Positions 35,454 to 44,668 are shown, numbered from the stretch's first letter. The stretch: DNA of 64,000 nt from CAVPLM01 sp963713545 (GCA_963713545.1 CAVQME010000008.1:113119-177118); one strand, 5' to 3'. The notes: generated by a model not told the origin, from the sequence alone. Numbers and translations are program-made.

Positions 35454-36672
35454 ATGGTGAAACGATCGAACGAGTTGCGCGCAGTCGGCATCAAGACCGC
35501 CGCCGTGCATGCCGGGCATCCCCCCAATCCGGTCACAGGAGCCTCCGCCCCCGACGTGGTCATGTCGACCACCTTTATCATCGACCCGGGGATCGCGTTC
35601 TCGGCCGATGAGATCACCGACGAGACGCCCTATGTCTACACTCGCTGGGGCAATCCGACGGTCGAGCAGCTGGAACGCAAGCTCGCTGTGCTCGAAGGAA
35701 CCGAGGACTGCGTGGCATTCGCCAGTGGGATGGCGGCGATCACGGCCCTGTTCCTGTACGTGCTCAAGGACGGCGGCCACATCGTCATGAGCGACGTGGC
35801 CTACGCCGCCGCCTCCGAGCTCGCCAACGATACCCTGCCCCTGCTCGGCATCGAGGTGACCCGCGTGGACACCTCAGACCCCGCGAATGTGGCTGCCGCT
35901 CTGCGTCCGAACACCCGCCTGGTCTACGTCGAAACGCCGGCGAACCCGCTGCTACGGCTCACCGACGTCGGAGCAGTGGCCGAGATCGCCCGCGCCGCCG
36001 GAGCCGCCCTTGCCGTCGATTCCACCTTCGCCACCCCCATAGGCATCCGGCCGGCCGAACTCGGCGCCGACTACGTGATCCAATCGCTTACCAAATACAT
36101 CTGCGGCCACGGCGACGCCATCGGTGGCGCCATCGCCGGCCGGCGCGGCGACTTGGTGAAGCTCCGCTCGCTGGCCATACACATGGGCGGCATCCTCAGC
36201 CCGTTCAACGCGTGGCTCATCATGCGCGGCGCCGCCACCCTGCCCATCAGGATGGCGGCCCACCAGGAGGGCGCGCTCGCCGTTGCCCGGCACCTCGAGG
36301 AGCACCCCAAGGTGAAGCGGGTGATCTACCCGGGGCTTCCCTCGCATCCGCAATACGATCTGGCGGTGCGCCAGATGAAGAACTTCTCGGGGATGATCAC
36401 GTTCCAGGTAGAGGACGGCCCGGCGGCGGCTCAACTGCTGTCCGAGCGGCTGCAGGTGCTTCATTACGCGGTCTCGTTGGGACACCATCGCAGCCTCGTC
36501 TGCTTCTTGCCGACGGCCGACCTGCTGCGCACATCTTTCCGCCTGACGCCTGAGCAGGAAGCGATCATACCGGGCGTTCGCCGGAGACGGGGTCTTCCGG
36601 CTTTCGGTGGGACTGGAAGACCCGGCAGACCTGATCGCCGACCTCGACGACGCTCTCGCCCCGCTCACCTGA
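35454..36672 (+). pseudogene. Trans-sulfuration PLP enzyme (cystathionine gamma-synthase / methionine gamma-lyase family), 3' frameshift
   Basis: About 405 residues when joined. KTAAVHAGHPPNPVTGA, VYTRWGNPTVEQLERKLAVLEG, ASGMAAITALF, YVETPANPLLRLTD, AVDSTFATPI and the PLP-lysine motif VIQSLTKYICGHGD identify the Cys/Met-metabolism PLP family. Near 36564 the frame shifts. Dropping one A in GCGATCATAC restores the expected SYRAFAGDGVFRLSVGLE and PADLIADLDDAL down to TGA 36670-36672. Without the correction the protein ends in 50 unrelated residues and stops at 36713. Substrate choice between synthase and lyase is not clear. Divergent from the MoaE-like gene. Confidence 0.87.
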
Positions 36673-36775
36673 GCACACCACGGGAGGCGGCTGCGACGGG
36701 CGGGTGCCCGTGAGCCGCCGCCTCGGGGCGCGGGTGCGCGGCCCGCAGGCTCTTCCGCGAAGCTTCACTCCCTGA

Positions 36776-36801
36776 TATTCTCGAAGTAGCTATCGAGAAT
36801 A
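36776..36801. promoter_or_regulatory. 9-bp inverted repeat, candidate operator or hairpin
   Basis: TATTCTCGA-agtagcta-TCGAGAATA, a perfect 9-bp repeat with an 8-nt spacer, lies 40 nt upstream of the HdeD-like gene start. It is in an otherwise empty 169-bp gap and could be a regulator site for the following membrane-protein genes. The CGAGAA half-site is shared with the palindrome at 1479-1495. Confidence 0.4.
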
Positions 36802-36841
36802 CTGGGCGACTTCGGGCAAACGGTGGGGAAAGGAGCTGGTG

Positions 36842-37390
36842 ATGGAAGAGGTCGGGCGTTCCTGGGGATGGGTGCTGTTCTTCGGGTTCCTCACTCTGGT
36901 GATCGGCATCCTGGTAATGGTGTGGCCGGACGCGACGCTGAAGGTCTTGGCTCTGCTCTTCGGCCTTCAGTTGCTTGTGGTGGGTATCTACCGTCTGGTC
37001 AAATCCTTTGGGGCCGGCCAGCAACACAGAGTCTGGTCCATCCTGCTGGGCATCATCGCCATATTCGTTGGCGTGATCGTGCTGCGCAACATATGGGAAA
37101 CGGTGGTGGTGATCGCGGTCATCCTGGGCGTCTACTGGATCATCTCCGGCATCGTGGACTTCATCATGGCCGTCGGCGACAAAGACTATCCTCAACGTGG
37201 TTTCACCATCTTCCTGGGGATCGTCCAGGTTATCGCCGGTATCATCATCGTGGCCTGGCCGGCTGAATCCGTGACCGCCCTCACTTGGCTTCTCGGCCTC
37301 TGGTTCGTGATCTTGGGGGTCATTGGCATCGTGCTGGCGTTCGTGGTGAGGAGCGAAAAGAACACCCCGGCCACCTACAGCGGTGTCTGA
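36842..37390 (+). CDS. DUF308 / HdeD-like membrane protein
   Basis: 182 residues, six hydrophobic helices in three pairs (GWVLFFGFLTLVIGILVMVWP, LLFGLQLLVVGIYRLV, WSILLGIIAIFVGVIVL, WIISGIVDFIMAV, IFLGIVQVIAGIIIVAWP, LLGLWFVILGVIGIVLAF). The MVWPDATLKVLALLFGLQL repeat is typical of the HdeD/DUF308 family, acid- or stress-linked in E. coli. ATG 36842 is preceded by AAAGGAG. Often found with other stress membrane proteins in Actinobacteria; first of a same-strand run up to 44.6 kb. Confidence 0.85.
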   Translation: MEEVGRSWGWVLFFGFLTLVIGILVMVWPDATLKVLALLFGLQLLVVGIYRLVKSFGAGQQHRVWSILLGIIAIFVGVIVLRNIWETVVVIAVILGVYWIISGIVDFIMAVGDKDYPQRGFTIFLGIVQVIAGIIIVAWPAESVTALTWLLGLWFVILGVIGIVLAFVVRSEKNTPATYSGV

Positions 37391-37431
37391 TAACGCATAG
37401 ATCCACGTGCTAGAAGCCAAAGGGGGGAGCC

Positions 37432-38679
37432 ATGACTGACTCGAGCATCGAGTCGGCGCCCATTGCGCCCGGCCGGATGTGGCGACGCATTCTTGCCTGG
37501 GTCCTGCTGGTGCTGGCGTGCATCATCCTTCCCATCGCCGTGACCGGGGCCTGGGTCCGGGGGACCATCATGGACACCGACGGGTTCGTCAACGCCGTCG
37601 GTCCCCTGGCTTCCGAGCCGGCCGTGCAGGAGGCCATCGCCACTTCCATCACCAATCAGATCTTCGAGCGTCTGGCTCTCGAGGAGCGGCTGCAGAGTGC
37701 CTTTCCCGACAGGCTTGGCTTCCTGGCTGCGCCCGTGGTGAACCAATTGCAGGAGTTCACTCAGACGGCCGCCGAGCGTCTGGTAGCAAGTGATGAGTTC
37801 CCAGCTATCTGGACCGCCGCGGTCCGCGCGGTCCACTCCACCGTCGTCGACTTCATGAACGGCTCCGGGCGGGTATCGCTGGGTGAGGAAGGCGTCATCG
37901 AACTCGACATGAGCGGTCTCTCTACCCGTATCGTGGACCGATTGGAGCAGTTGGGGATCGAGATCTCCGAAGAGGACCGCCCGATTCTCAGCAGCGGCAA
38001 AGTGCCCATCGCTCAGGTGGCTGCTTTGGAGAAGGTCCGAGGCCTGCTCAACTTCCTCAACAAATTGTTCATCGTTCTTCCGATCCTGGCCGTACTCTTC
38101 CTGGCTGGGTCTGTGGCTGTCGCGGCCAAGGGACGGCGACAGCGGACGGCCGTCCGCGCAGGGATCGGGATCATGATCAGCATGGCGATCTTCGTCGTCA
38201 TCTTGCTGATAGCCCGCATGATCCTTTTCAACTCGGTCGAGGACGCCGGGATGTCCACCGACGTTGCGGGAGCGATATGGGGCGACCTCACCATCGCTCT
38301 GCGGGGCACGGCCTGGGGGCTGTTCTTCCTCGGCTTCCTCCTGCTTATCCACCGTCGCCTGATCGCGTTGTTCCAGGGAGATGTCATGTCCCGGGCCGCC
38401 GGACGCACGGTGGAAGCGGGCTGGGATACAGGCCGGGCCGGCAGGTGGGTCTCACTGCACCGCATTTGGCTGAATCTGGGCGTCCTCATCGTGGGCTTTC
38501 TCGTGTTGGTGCTGTGGGAACGCCCGAGCTTGGCGGTCATCATCGTGGTGGCGGTGATGGTGATAGTGGTGGAGGGCCTGGTCTTCTTCGTGGCGCGCCA
38601 AAGCGACCTCGCCGCGAAGGCCGCGGACGAAGTGGTCACGCCGGCTACCGGCGAGAACCCACCGGGAGCGGGCCTATAG
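37432..38679 (+). CDS. Conserved actinobacterial integral membrane protein
   Basis: 415 residues, GGGGGGAGCC before ATG. An N-terminal helix (ILAWVLLVLACIILPIAVTGAWV) is followed by a large extracytoplasmic region of about 170 residues with MDTDGFVNAVGPLASEPAVQEAIATSI, a recurrent motif of this actinobacterial family. Four or more helices follow (VLPILAVLFLAGSVAVAA, GIMISMAIFVVILLIARMI, LFFLGFLLLIHRRLI, WLNLGVLIVGFLVLVLW and the last). Function unknown. It may share a transcript with the HdeD-like gene 41 nt upstream and the K+ channel 22 nt downstream. Confidence 0.75.
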   Translation: MTDSSIESAPIAPGRMWRRILAWVLLVLACIILPIAVTGAWVRGTIMDTDGFVNAVGPLASEPAVQEAIATSITNQIFERLALEERLQSAFPDRLGFLAAPVVNQLQEFTQTAAERLVASDEFPAIWTAAVRAVHSTVVDFMNGSGRVSLGEEGVIELDMSGLSTRIVDRLEQLGIEISEEDRPILSSGKVPIAQVAALEKVRGLLNFLNKLFIVLPILAVLFLAGSVAVAAKGRRQRTAVRAGIGIMISMAIFVVILLIARMILFNSVEDAGMSTDVAGAIWGDLTIALRGTAWGLFFLGFLLLIHRRLIALFQGDVMSRAAGRTVEAGWDTGRAGRWVSLHRIWLNLGVLIVGFLVLVLWERPSLAVIIVVAVMVIVVEGLVFFVARQSDLAAKAADEVVTPATGENPPGAGL

Positions 38680-38701
38680 CGACGGCGAGACGGGCGGTCG
38701 G

Positions 38702-39427
38702 ATGATCGAACCAGAGGAGATCGAACCAGAGGAGCGTGAAGCCGAGGTCCGGGGTGAGCTCCCGCGAACCCGCTTCCGGTTGGTCGAGGACAACTATTTC
38801 CTCGTGCTGGTTGCCACCGTCATTGCCTTCATCCTGGTGGGACTGTTCAGCACGTTCACTTTCGCCCGAGCCCTGGGGTTGGTCGTGATGGGAGCGCTCT
38901 TCTTTCTCACCATGCGCGTTTCACGCCCGCACCCGGGCTCAAAGCGCCTGGCCGCATGGCTGATCCCCCCTATCCTTGCGGTGATCGTGGCCGCGATAGT
39001 GACCGGCACCCATTCCGTGGTGGGGAGCATCGCCTCGATCTTGTCCGCAGCCTTTGTGATCGCCTGTACGGTCGTCATAGCCCGGCGGCTGGGACAGCAT
39101 CGGCGCATCACGGTACAGACGGTCATGGGAACCCTCTGCATCTACCTTTTCGTCGGGCTCCTCTTCGGCCTACTATTCGGTGTCATCGAACTCCTGGGCG
39201 ATGGTCCTTTCTTCGTCCAGACGGATAAGCCGACGGGAGTGGACTTCATCTATTTCAGCCTGATCACGATCACGACCACGGGATTCGGCGACCTGTCTCC
39301 CGCGAGCGAGTTGGGACGGATGATGGCCGCCGTCGAGGCTGTGCTTGGCAACCTCTATCTGGTGACGATCGTCGCCCTCTTCGTCAGCAACCTGGGGCGC
39401 ACGAGAAGAGACCGGGAATCCCAATAG
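38702..39427 (+). CDS. Potassium-channel family protein (two-pore-helix type)
   Basis: 241 residues. Helices at about 32-50, 55-70, 84-100, 107-125 and 140-158, then pore VDFIYFSLITITTTGFGDLSP with the TTTGFGD selectivity filter and a last helix (MMAAVEAVLGNLYLVTIVALFVSNLG). GFG rather than GYG is seen in some K+ channels. The acidic N-terminus (IEPEEIEPEE) comes from an 18-bp tandem repeat near the start. No cytoplasmic RCK domain. ATG 38702 has a weak ribosome-binding site. Confidence 0.87.
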   Translation: MIEPEEIEPEEREAEVRGELPRTRFRLVEDNYFLVLVATVIAFILVGLFSTFTFARALGLVVMGALFFLTMRVSRPHPGSKRLAAWLIPPILAVIVAAIVTGTHSVVGSIASILSAAFVIACTVVIARRLGQHRRITVQTVMGTLCIYLFVGLLFGLLFGVIELLGDGPFFVQTDKPTGVDFIYFSLITITTTGFGDLSPASELGRMMAAVEAVLGNLYLVTIVALFVSNLGRTRRDRESQ

Positions 39428-39468
39428 GTCCCAAGCCCCCGCGCTGACCTGGTCGAGCAGCCACTCAT

Positions 39469-39488
39469 GACCCGCGCCCTCGCGGGTC
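39469..39488 (+). terminator. Hairpin after the K+ channel gene
   Basis: GACCCGCG-ccct-CGCGGGTC, a perfect 8-bp GC stem with a 4-nt loop, about 40 nt past the channel stop. No T-tract follows, but the position fits the end of the 36.8-39.4 kb transcript. Confidence 0.45.
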
Positions 39489-39665
39489 CCTGCGGGGGCG
39501 ATCCACAAGCCGTCCATTCTGTCTGCGCGCTGGCAGGCTTTGCACTCAGGCAGGAGACGGAGTGACGGGCAAGAACATCAACCCGGCGGGCATTCACGAG
39601 CAGCGGGTCTCGTGCGCGGCGTGGCTCGAGCGCCACCAGCAGTTCGACGACCGGAGGACAGAGAG

Positions 39666-40487
39666 TTGGCGGACGACCAACCGAAGAAGGCGCGGGGATT
39701 CAGCAATGCCTACGAGATGTTCACGCTGGTGTTCACCGTGCTCTCGCTCGTCATCATGGTCCTTCTCCTGCTGCCGCTGCCGGAAGCCACCCAGCAACTA
39801 CTGAGGGTGTATGACAACCTCATCTGCGTCGTGTTCCTCTTCGACTTCTGCCTACGACTGAGCCGCGCGACCTCGGCCAGGCAGTACTTCTTCCGGGAAG
39901 GGGGCTGGCTCGACCTCCTGGGCTCAATCCCCAGCTTGGGAGCCTTCAAGTATGCGGGGCTTTTCCGACTGGCGCGACTGAGCCGCCTTGCCCGTATCAT
40001 TCGCCTCATGCGTGGCAAGAGGGGGAAGGAAATCATTGCCGACGTGCTTGCCCACCGGGGGCAGTACGCGGCGTTCGTCACCACGCTGGCCGCCTTCGTC
40101 CTTCTCGTCATAACGAGCATCCTGGTGCTGACCTTCGAGAGCGCTTCGGCAGAGAGCAACATCGCCACCGGAGGCGACGCCCTCTGGTGGGCGATCGTCA
40201 CGCTGACCACGGTCGGCTACGGAGACACATTCCCGATAACGGCTGCCGGACGTATTACCGGAGTCTTCGTGATGTTCGCCGGTGTGGGGATAATCGGCTC
40301 CCTGGCCAGTATCCTCGCGAGCGTCTTGGTTGCTCCCACGGAGGCGGAGCCGGCAGGCGCCTCCGACGAGCCGCTTACTGAGTCCTCCGCCGAACCGTCT
40401 ATGGAGCTATATGACGAGCTGCGGGCGATCCGGGCCGAGCTCGAGGCCCTCCGCAGGACGATGGGTGCCCGGAGCGAACAGCCGTAG
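39666..40487 (+). CDS. Voltage-gated-type ion channel (Kv-like)
   Basis: 273 residues if TTG 39666 is the start; GGAGGA lies 7 nt before it. Six helices: S1 YEMFTLVFTVLSLVIMVLLLLP, S2 with DNLICVVFLFDFCLRL, S3 WLDLLGSIPSLG, S4 FRLARLSRLARIIRLMRGKRG with repeated Arg, S5 and pore LWWAIVTLTTVGYGDTFP with TVGYGD, then S6. A coiled C-terminus (ELYDELRAIRAELEALRRTM) may tetramerise. A longer ORF in the same frame (from 39540) and another frame starting at GTG 39562 exist; neither has a better start context. Confidence 0.87.
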   Translation: MADDQPKKARGFSNAYEMFTLVFTVLSLVIMVLLLLPLPEATQQLLRVYDNLICVVFLFDFCLRLSRATSARQYFFREGGWLDLLGSIPSLGAFKYAGLFRLARLSRLARIIRLMRGKRGKEIIADVLAHRGQYAAFVTTLAAFVLLVITSILVLTFESASAESNIATGGDALWWAIVTLTTVGYGDTFPITAAGRITGVFVMFAGVGIIGSLASILASVLVAPTEAEPAGASDEPLTESSAEPSMELYDELRAIRAELEALRRTMGARSEQP

Positions 40488-40496
40488 CACGGCGAC

Positions 40497-40571
40497 CTAG
40501 TCCTCCAGGGTCACCGGCTGCAGCCGGATGTCGAGCCGGCTGTTCCGGCCGCGCCCGCCTAGGCGGACCAT
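40497..40571 (-). pseudogene. Remnant of a small C-terminal module like that at 47.1 kb
   Basis: A 24-codon frame (ATG 40571 to TAG 40497) ends SRLDIRLQPVTLED. It resembles the C-terminus AELDIQSQPVTPEDE of the small Arg-rich protein at 47123-47407. Too short to be a full gene and next to another shortened small gene, so I read it as a fragment. The match is only about ten residues. Confidence 0.35.
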
Positions 40572-40661
40572 GTCCATGCTTGCACCTTAGTGGTGCTATA
40601 CAAACCCGCCCCCATCGGCTAACCTGGGGTGAAATATCCTGACTGTCAGGAGAGGCGGTCC

Positions 40662-40865
40662 ATGCCGCCTGCCGACCTAAACGATGCACCCGGCGCTACC
40701 CCGACTCTCTGCGAGATCCGGGTCCGCGGCGTGGTCAGGGAAACGCGGTCCGACCCTTTGGAGAACATGACCCTTCCGGACGTTTATGAAGGCCCTCAGC
40801 CGGTGACGGTAGTCCGGGCGGTCGGGCAAGACCAGGCGGCGCTGGGATCGGGAGGGCCGTGTTGA
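40662..40865 (+). pseudogene. Truncated EIRVRG/DQAAL-family small protein
   Basis: 67 codons, AGGAG before ATG 40662. TPTLCEIRVRGVV and PVTVVRAVGQDQAAL match, at the same spacing, TPALYEICVRGVL and PVTVVRVVVQDQAGL of the 84-residue protein at 60911-61165. The C-terminal segment after DQAAL (GLITALFGINATVLSV in the intact one) is missing, replaced by a few residues and the stop, which overlaps the antiporter start. It is a degenerate paralogue or a shortened but translated leader gene for the antiporter. Confidence 0.65.
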
Positions 40866-42148
40866 CCGGATATCTCGTCTTGGCTGGTCTCATTGCCCTG
40901 TACGCTCTGGGAGCGGCCCGGCTGGAGTATCTGATGGTCACCGGGCCCATCGTGTTCGTGGTTCTCGGCTTCGTGCTCGGCCCGGAACTGGGATCCGTGG
41001 TCGACCCGGCCATCGGTTCGGAGATACTGCGGGTGGTCACCGGTGTGACCCTGGCCCTGTTGCTATTCTCCGATGCCTCCAGCGTCAACCTTCGCGCTTT
41101 GCGACGGAACGCTTCGGTCATCGTGCTGCTTCTCTTTGTCGCTCTTCCCTTGGCGGTCGTCTTCGGGGCGCTATCGGCCTGGCTCCTGTTACCCGCACTC
41201 GGCCTTGCCACGTGTGCACTGCTTGCCTCCATCCTGGCGCCGACCGACCTCTCCCTCGGGCTCGCCATGTTCAGGAATCCCCGGGTACCCGATAGGGTGC
41301 GCCGCGAGATCAATGTGGAGAGCGGTCTCAACGACGGTGTGGCGACCCCAGTCGTGATGCTCTTTATCGGCCTCGTCATTGCGGAGTCGGCGGAGAGTGC
41401 ACGTCCGTTTGTCGTGGCCATCGAGGAGTTGGCGATCGGCGTGGGCATCGGCGTGGTCATCGGTGTCGCGGCCGGCCTTCTCATGCGTCTTTCCATCAGG
41501 CGGCAGTGGTCGTCCGTGGCCTCGCGTCAATTCGCCGCCCTAGCCTTCGCGTTGCTGGCCTACGGCGGCGCCCTCGCACTCGAGGGCAACGGGTTCATCG
41601 CGGCCTTTGTAGCCGGGATCACCTTCGGAGCCGTGAACCATGACGCGGCCACCGAGGCGGTCGAATACGTGGAGAGAACGGGCGTCCTACTGACGCTGGC
41701 GGTCTGGTTCATCTTCGGAGCGGCTATCGCGCCGGTCCTGCTCACCGACGGACTTGCCTGGCAGCCCATCGTGTACGCGCTTCTGAGCCTTACCGTCGTG
41801 CGCATGTTGGCTGTGGCCTTGGCGCTCTTGAGGAAGAGGCTGCACTGGTCGACCGTCCTGTTCGTCGGCTGGTTCGGCCCTCGGGGCTTGGCCAGCGTCG
41901 CGTTTCTCATCCTCGCCCTTCAATCGCTCAGCGAGGCCGGCATCGACACTACGCTGCTTGCCGCCGCCGCCGGTTGGACGATCGTCCTCAGCGTGATCCT
42001 GCATGGTGTTTCGGCGGGGCCGGTGGCCGCGTGGTACAGCTCAAAGGCGGCTGGTTTCGCGCCCGGTAGCCCCGAGCTCGGGGCGAGCCCATTGGTCAAC
42101 ACACGGCAGGGGATTTCGTCGCCGACGTCACGGGCTGCCGGGAACTGA
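40859..42148 (+). CDS. CPA1-type sodium/proton antiporter
   Basis: 429 residues, about 12 helices. ILAPTDLSLGLAMF and INVESGLNDGVATPVVMLF are the ion-binding motifs of NhaP-like cation:proton antiporters; FIAAFVAGITFGAV and GWFGPRGLASVAFLIL are further family signatures. It exchanges Na+ or K+ for H+ across the inner membrane. GTG 40859 overlaps the stop of the short EIRVRG gene, suggesting coupled translation. No C-terminal TrkA domain. Confidence 0.92.
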   Translation: MLTGYLVLAGLIALYALGAARLEYLMVTGPIVFVVLGFVLGPELGSVVDPAIGSEILRVVTGVTLALLLFSDASSVNLRALRRNASVIVLLLFVALPLAVVFGALSAWLLLPALGLATCALLASILAPTDLSLGLAMFRNPRVPDRVRREINVESGLNDGVATPVVMLFIGLVIAESAESARPFVVAIEELAIGVGIGVVIGVAAGLLMRLSIRRQWSSVASRQFAALAFALLAYGGALALEGNGFIAAFVAGITFGAVNHDAATEAVEYVERTGVLLTLAVWFIFGAAIAPVLLTDGLAWQPIVYALLSLTVVRMLAVALALLRKRLHWSTVLFVGWFGPRGLASVAFLILALQSLSEAGIDTTLLAAAAGWTIVLSVILHGVSAGPVAAWYSSKAAGFAPGSPELGASPLVNTRQGISSPTSRAAGN

Positions 42149-42210
42149 CGGTGGTCACACCGACTGACGACCTGCACCGGCCTGGACTTTCCAAGCGAAC
42201 GGAGGGCGGG

Positions 42211-42954
42211 ATGACTACAGAGACTCTGACCAGCGTCACATCGATCGAGAACCTACCGGCCAGGAGGAGCCCGCGCGCCGCCGCCATCGCCGGCGTGGTG
42301 TTCGCCGTCCTATTCTCGGTGAGTTTGATTCTCATCCGCTTTGCCTTGACCGGAGCCGCCGCCGAAGGCGAGGTGTGGCTGACCGAACGGGCCGGGTGGT
42401 TCGAGTTCGCCATCTTCCTCATGCCTTTTGCCGGCATCGCCTTTTTGTGGTTCATCGCAGTCGTCCGCAGTCTCCTGGGCCGCTTCGAAGACCAGTTCTA
42501 CGCCACCGTCATGCTGGGAGCCGGGCTGATCTTCCTGGCCATGGTGTTCGTGGCGGCGGGCGTCTCCGGGGGCATCCTCGTGAGCTACACCCGCAACCCG
42601 GTCACCTTCGGGGGTAGCGTCTCTTACGACTTCGCCCGCGACGTCGTCGCACAGATCTTCACCATCTATGCCGTGCGCATGGCCGCGGTGTTCGTCATGT
42701 CGCTCGCGACCTTGTGGCTACGTACCAAAGTCGTGCCCCGCTGGCTGGCGTTTCTCAGCTTCGCCGTCGCCCTGGTGCTGCTGTTCGTCGTTACGCAGTC
42801 GATATGGGTGGTCCTCGCCTTCCCAGCCTGGGTGCTGCTCGTGAGCACGTACATTCTGATCACCACCTTCAGGCGGCGGCACGAGGCCCCCGAAGATGGC
42901 GTCGCGCCGAGGGCGGCTGAGCCGATCACGCGGAGCGAGGTAGACGGCTCGTGA
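42211..42954 (+). CDS. Conserved membrane protein
   Basis: 247 residues from ATG 42211 with GGAGGGCGGG upstream. Six hydrophobic helices (AAIAGVVFAVLFSVSLILI, WFEFAIFLMPFAGIAFLWFIAVV, FYATVMLGAGLIFLAMVFVAAG, IYAVRMAAVFVMSLATLWL, LAFLSFAVALVLLFVV, WVVLAFPAWVLLVSTYILI). No known motif. Its stop overlaps the SulP gene (GTGA), so it may be a partner of that transporter; function unknown. Confidence 0.75.
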   Translation: MTTETLTSVTSIENLPARRSPRAAAIAGVVFAVLFSVSLILIRFALTGAAAEGEVWLTERAGWFEFAIFLMPFAGIAFLWFIAVVRSLLGRFEDQFYATVMLGAGLIFLAMVFVAAGVSGGILVSYTRNPVTFGGSVSYDFARDVVAQIFTIYAVRMAAVFVMSLATLWLRTKVVPRWLAFLSFAVALVLLFVVTQSIWVVLAFPAWVLLVSTYILITTFRRRHEAPEDGVAPRAAEPITRSEVDGS

Positions 42955-44639
42955 GACTACCCGGCTTCTTCAAACGGTTCAAGGTCGATCGTCGGACGGT
43001 TCGGCCCGATCTGACGGCGGGCGTCGTTCTGGGCGTGGAGAGCGTGCCTGACGCGCTCGCCTCCGGCGTGCTCGCGGGCGTCAATCCACTCTATGCTCTG
43101 TACGCGGTCATGCTGGCCACCCCGGTGGGGGCGTTCTTCTCCAGTTCGGTGTTTCTGAGCGTGCAGACCACCAGCGCTATGGCGCTGGTGGTCGCCAGCG
43201 TCCCCGCGATCGCAAGCGGCGATGCGCCGGGGGTGCTCTTCACCCTGGCGCTCTTCACCGGCGCCATCATGTTGATCGCCGGCTTCCTCAAGTTGGGCCG
43301 ACTAATGCGCTTCGTGCCCAATTCGGAGATGGTGGGGTTCATGAATGGCGTGGCCATTCTCATCATCCTCGGCCAATTGGGCGACTTCACGGGGTACGCG
43401 AGCGAATACGGCAACAAGGTCGCCCGCACAGTGGACCTGCTTTTCAACCTCGACCAGGTCGATCTCCCCACCCTCGCGGTGGGGTTGAGCGTGGTGATCC
43501 TCATCATCGTACTCGAGAAGACCCGGCTCCACGGACTGGGCCTGGTGGTGGCCATCATCGTGGCCTCGATCCTCCCGTTTCTTTTCGGCTGGGATTCAGT
43601 CCCCAGGGTTTCCGACATTGCGGAGATCACGAGGGGCCTCCCCAGACCCACCCTGCCCGATTTCTCCGGCTGGGCCACGCTGGTCGTGCCCGCGCTCTCC
43701 CTGGCCATCATCGGACTGATCCAGGGAGCGGGAGTGAGCCAGGCGTATGCCAACCCGGATGGACGGTACCCCAATGCCTCGCGGGACTTCATAGGGCAGG
43801 GGGCAGCCAACGTGGCCGTCAGCTTCTTCCAGGGCATGCCGGTCGGGGGTTCGGCCTCCGCGACCTCATTGGTGGTCAGCAGCGGAGCCAGGACTCGCAT
43901 TGCCAATATCTTCGCCGGCGTGGTGATCGCTATCGTCGTCCTGCTCTTCGCCGGCGCGGTGGGCAAGCTCGCCGTCCCGGCTCTTGCCGGCCTGCTGATC
44001 GTGATCGGCTTCCGCATCCTCAAGCCGGCGAACGTCCTGGCGGTATGGCGTACGGGCAACATCCAGCGGGTGATCATGGTGATCACCTTCGCCCTGGTCC
44101 TGTTGATACCCCTGCAATACGCGGTGCTGGCCGGCGTCGCTCTGTCGATCTTGCTGTACACCGTCAAACAATCGAACCGAGTCACGGTGAAAGAGTGGAA
44201 GCTCAAGGAGGGGAAACTCCCGCTCGAGCAACCGCCGCCGAGTACCGTCCTCCCCGGGACTGTGACGGTGCTCGTTCCCTACGGAAGCCTCTTCTACGCC
44301 GCATCGGCGGTATTCGAAGGCAAACTGCCGGAGGTAGACGACAAGACGAATCACGCGGTGGTGATCGTCAACCTCCGCGGCCGCACTGAACTGGGTAGCA
44401 CCTTCATGGGTATGATCGAGCGTTACGCATGTGACCTGCTGGAGCACGGGAGCCGCCTGATGCTGGCGGAGGTCGAGCCATCTGTCAGGGAACAGTTGGC
44501 GCGCGCGGGGATAGTGGATTCCGTCTCGCGCAAGAACATCTTCGTGAAGACGGACCGGGTGGGAGAGTCCCTCTACGAGGCCTGGGATACTGCTCAGGAC
44601 TGGGTTTCAGAAAGTAAGCCACCGGAAACATCTACGTGA
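42951..44639 (+). CDS. SulP (SLC26) family anion transporter with C-terminal STAS
   Basis: 562 residues. The membrane part has GVVLGVESVPDALASGVLAGVNPLYALYAVMLATPVGAFF (SulP signature region), SSSVFLSVQTTSAMAL, FVPNSEMVGFMNGVAILIILGQL and PVGGSASATSLVVSSGA. From about residue 435 a soluble STAS-like domain follows (VTVLVPYGSLFYAASAVFEGKL, AVVIVNLRGRTELGSTFMGMIERY). Members carry sulfate, bicarbonate or dicarboxylates. GTG 42951 overlaps the upstream stop. A sulfatase gene follows, so sulfate is a plausible ion (inference). Confidence 0.9.
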   Translation: MRLPGFFKRFKVDRRTVRPDLTAGVVLGVESVPDALASGVLAGVNPLYALYAVMLATPVGAFFSSSVFLSVQTTSAMALVVASVPAIASGDAPGVLFTLALFTGAIMLIAGFLKLGRLMRFVPNSEMVGFMNGVAILIILGQLGDFTGYASEYGNKVARTVDLLFNLDQVDLPTLAVGLSVVILIIVLEKTRLHGLGLVVAIIVASILPFLFGWDSVPRVSDIAEITRGLPRPTLPDFSGWATLVVPALSLAIIGLIQGAGVSQAYANPDGRYPNASRDFIGQGAANVAVSFFQGMPVGGSASATSLVVSSGARTRIANIFAGVVIAIVVLLFAGAVGKLAVPALAGLLIVIGFRILKPANVLAVWRTGNIQRVIMVITFALVLLIPLQYAVLAGVALSILLYTVKQSNRVTVKEWKLKEGKLPLEQPPPSTVLPGTVTVLVPYGSLFYAASAVFEGKLPEVDDKTNHAVVIVNLRGRTELGSTFMGMIERYACDLLEHGSRLMLAEVEPSVREQLARAGIVDSVSRKNIFVKTDRVGESLYEAWDTAQDWVSESKPPETST

Positions 44640-44668
44640 CGAGCACGGGGCAAGAAAAGGAGATTCTC

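Noticed and set aside
39562..39804. Separate gene starting at GTG 39562
   Set aside because: It overlaps the channel's first helix in another frame and becomes Arg/Ser-rich shadow sequence; a short leader gene is possible but not supported.
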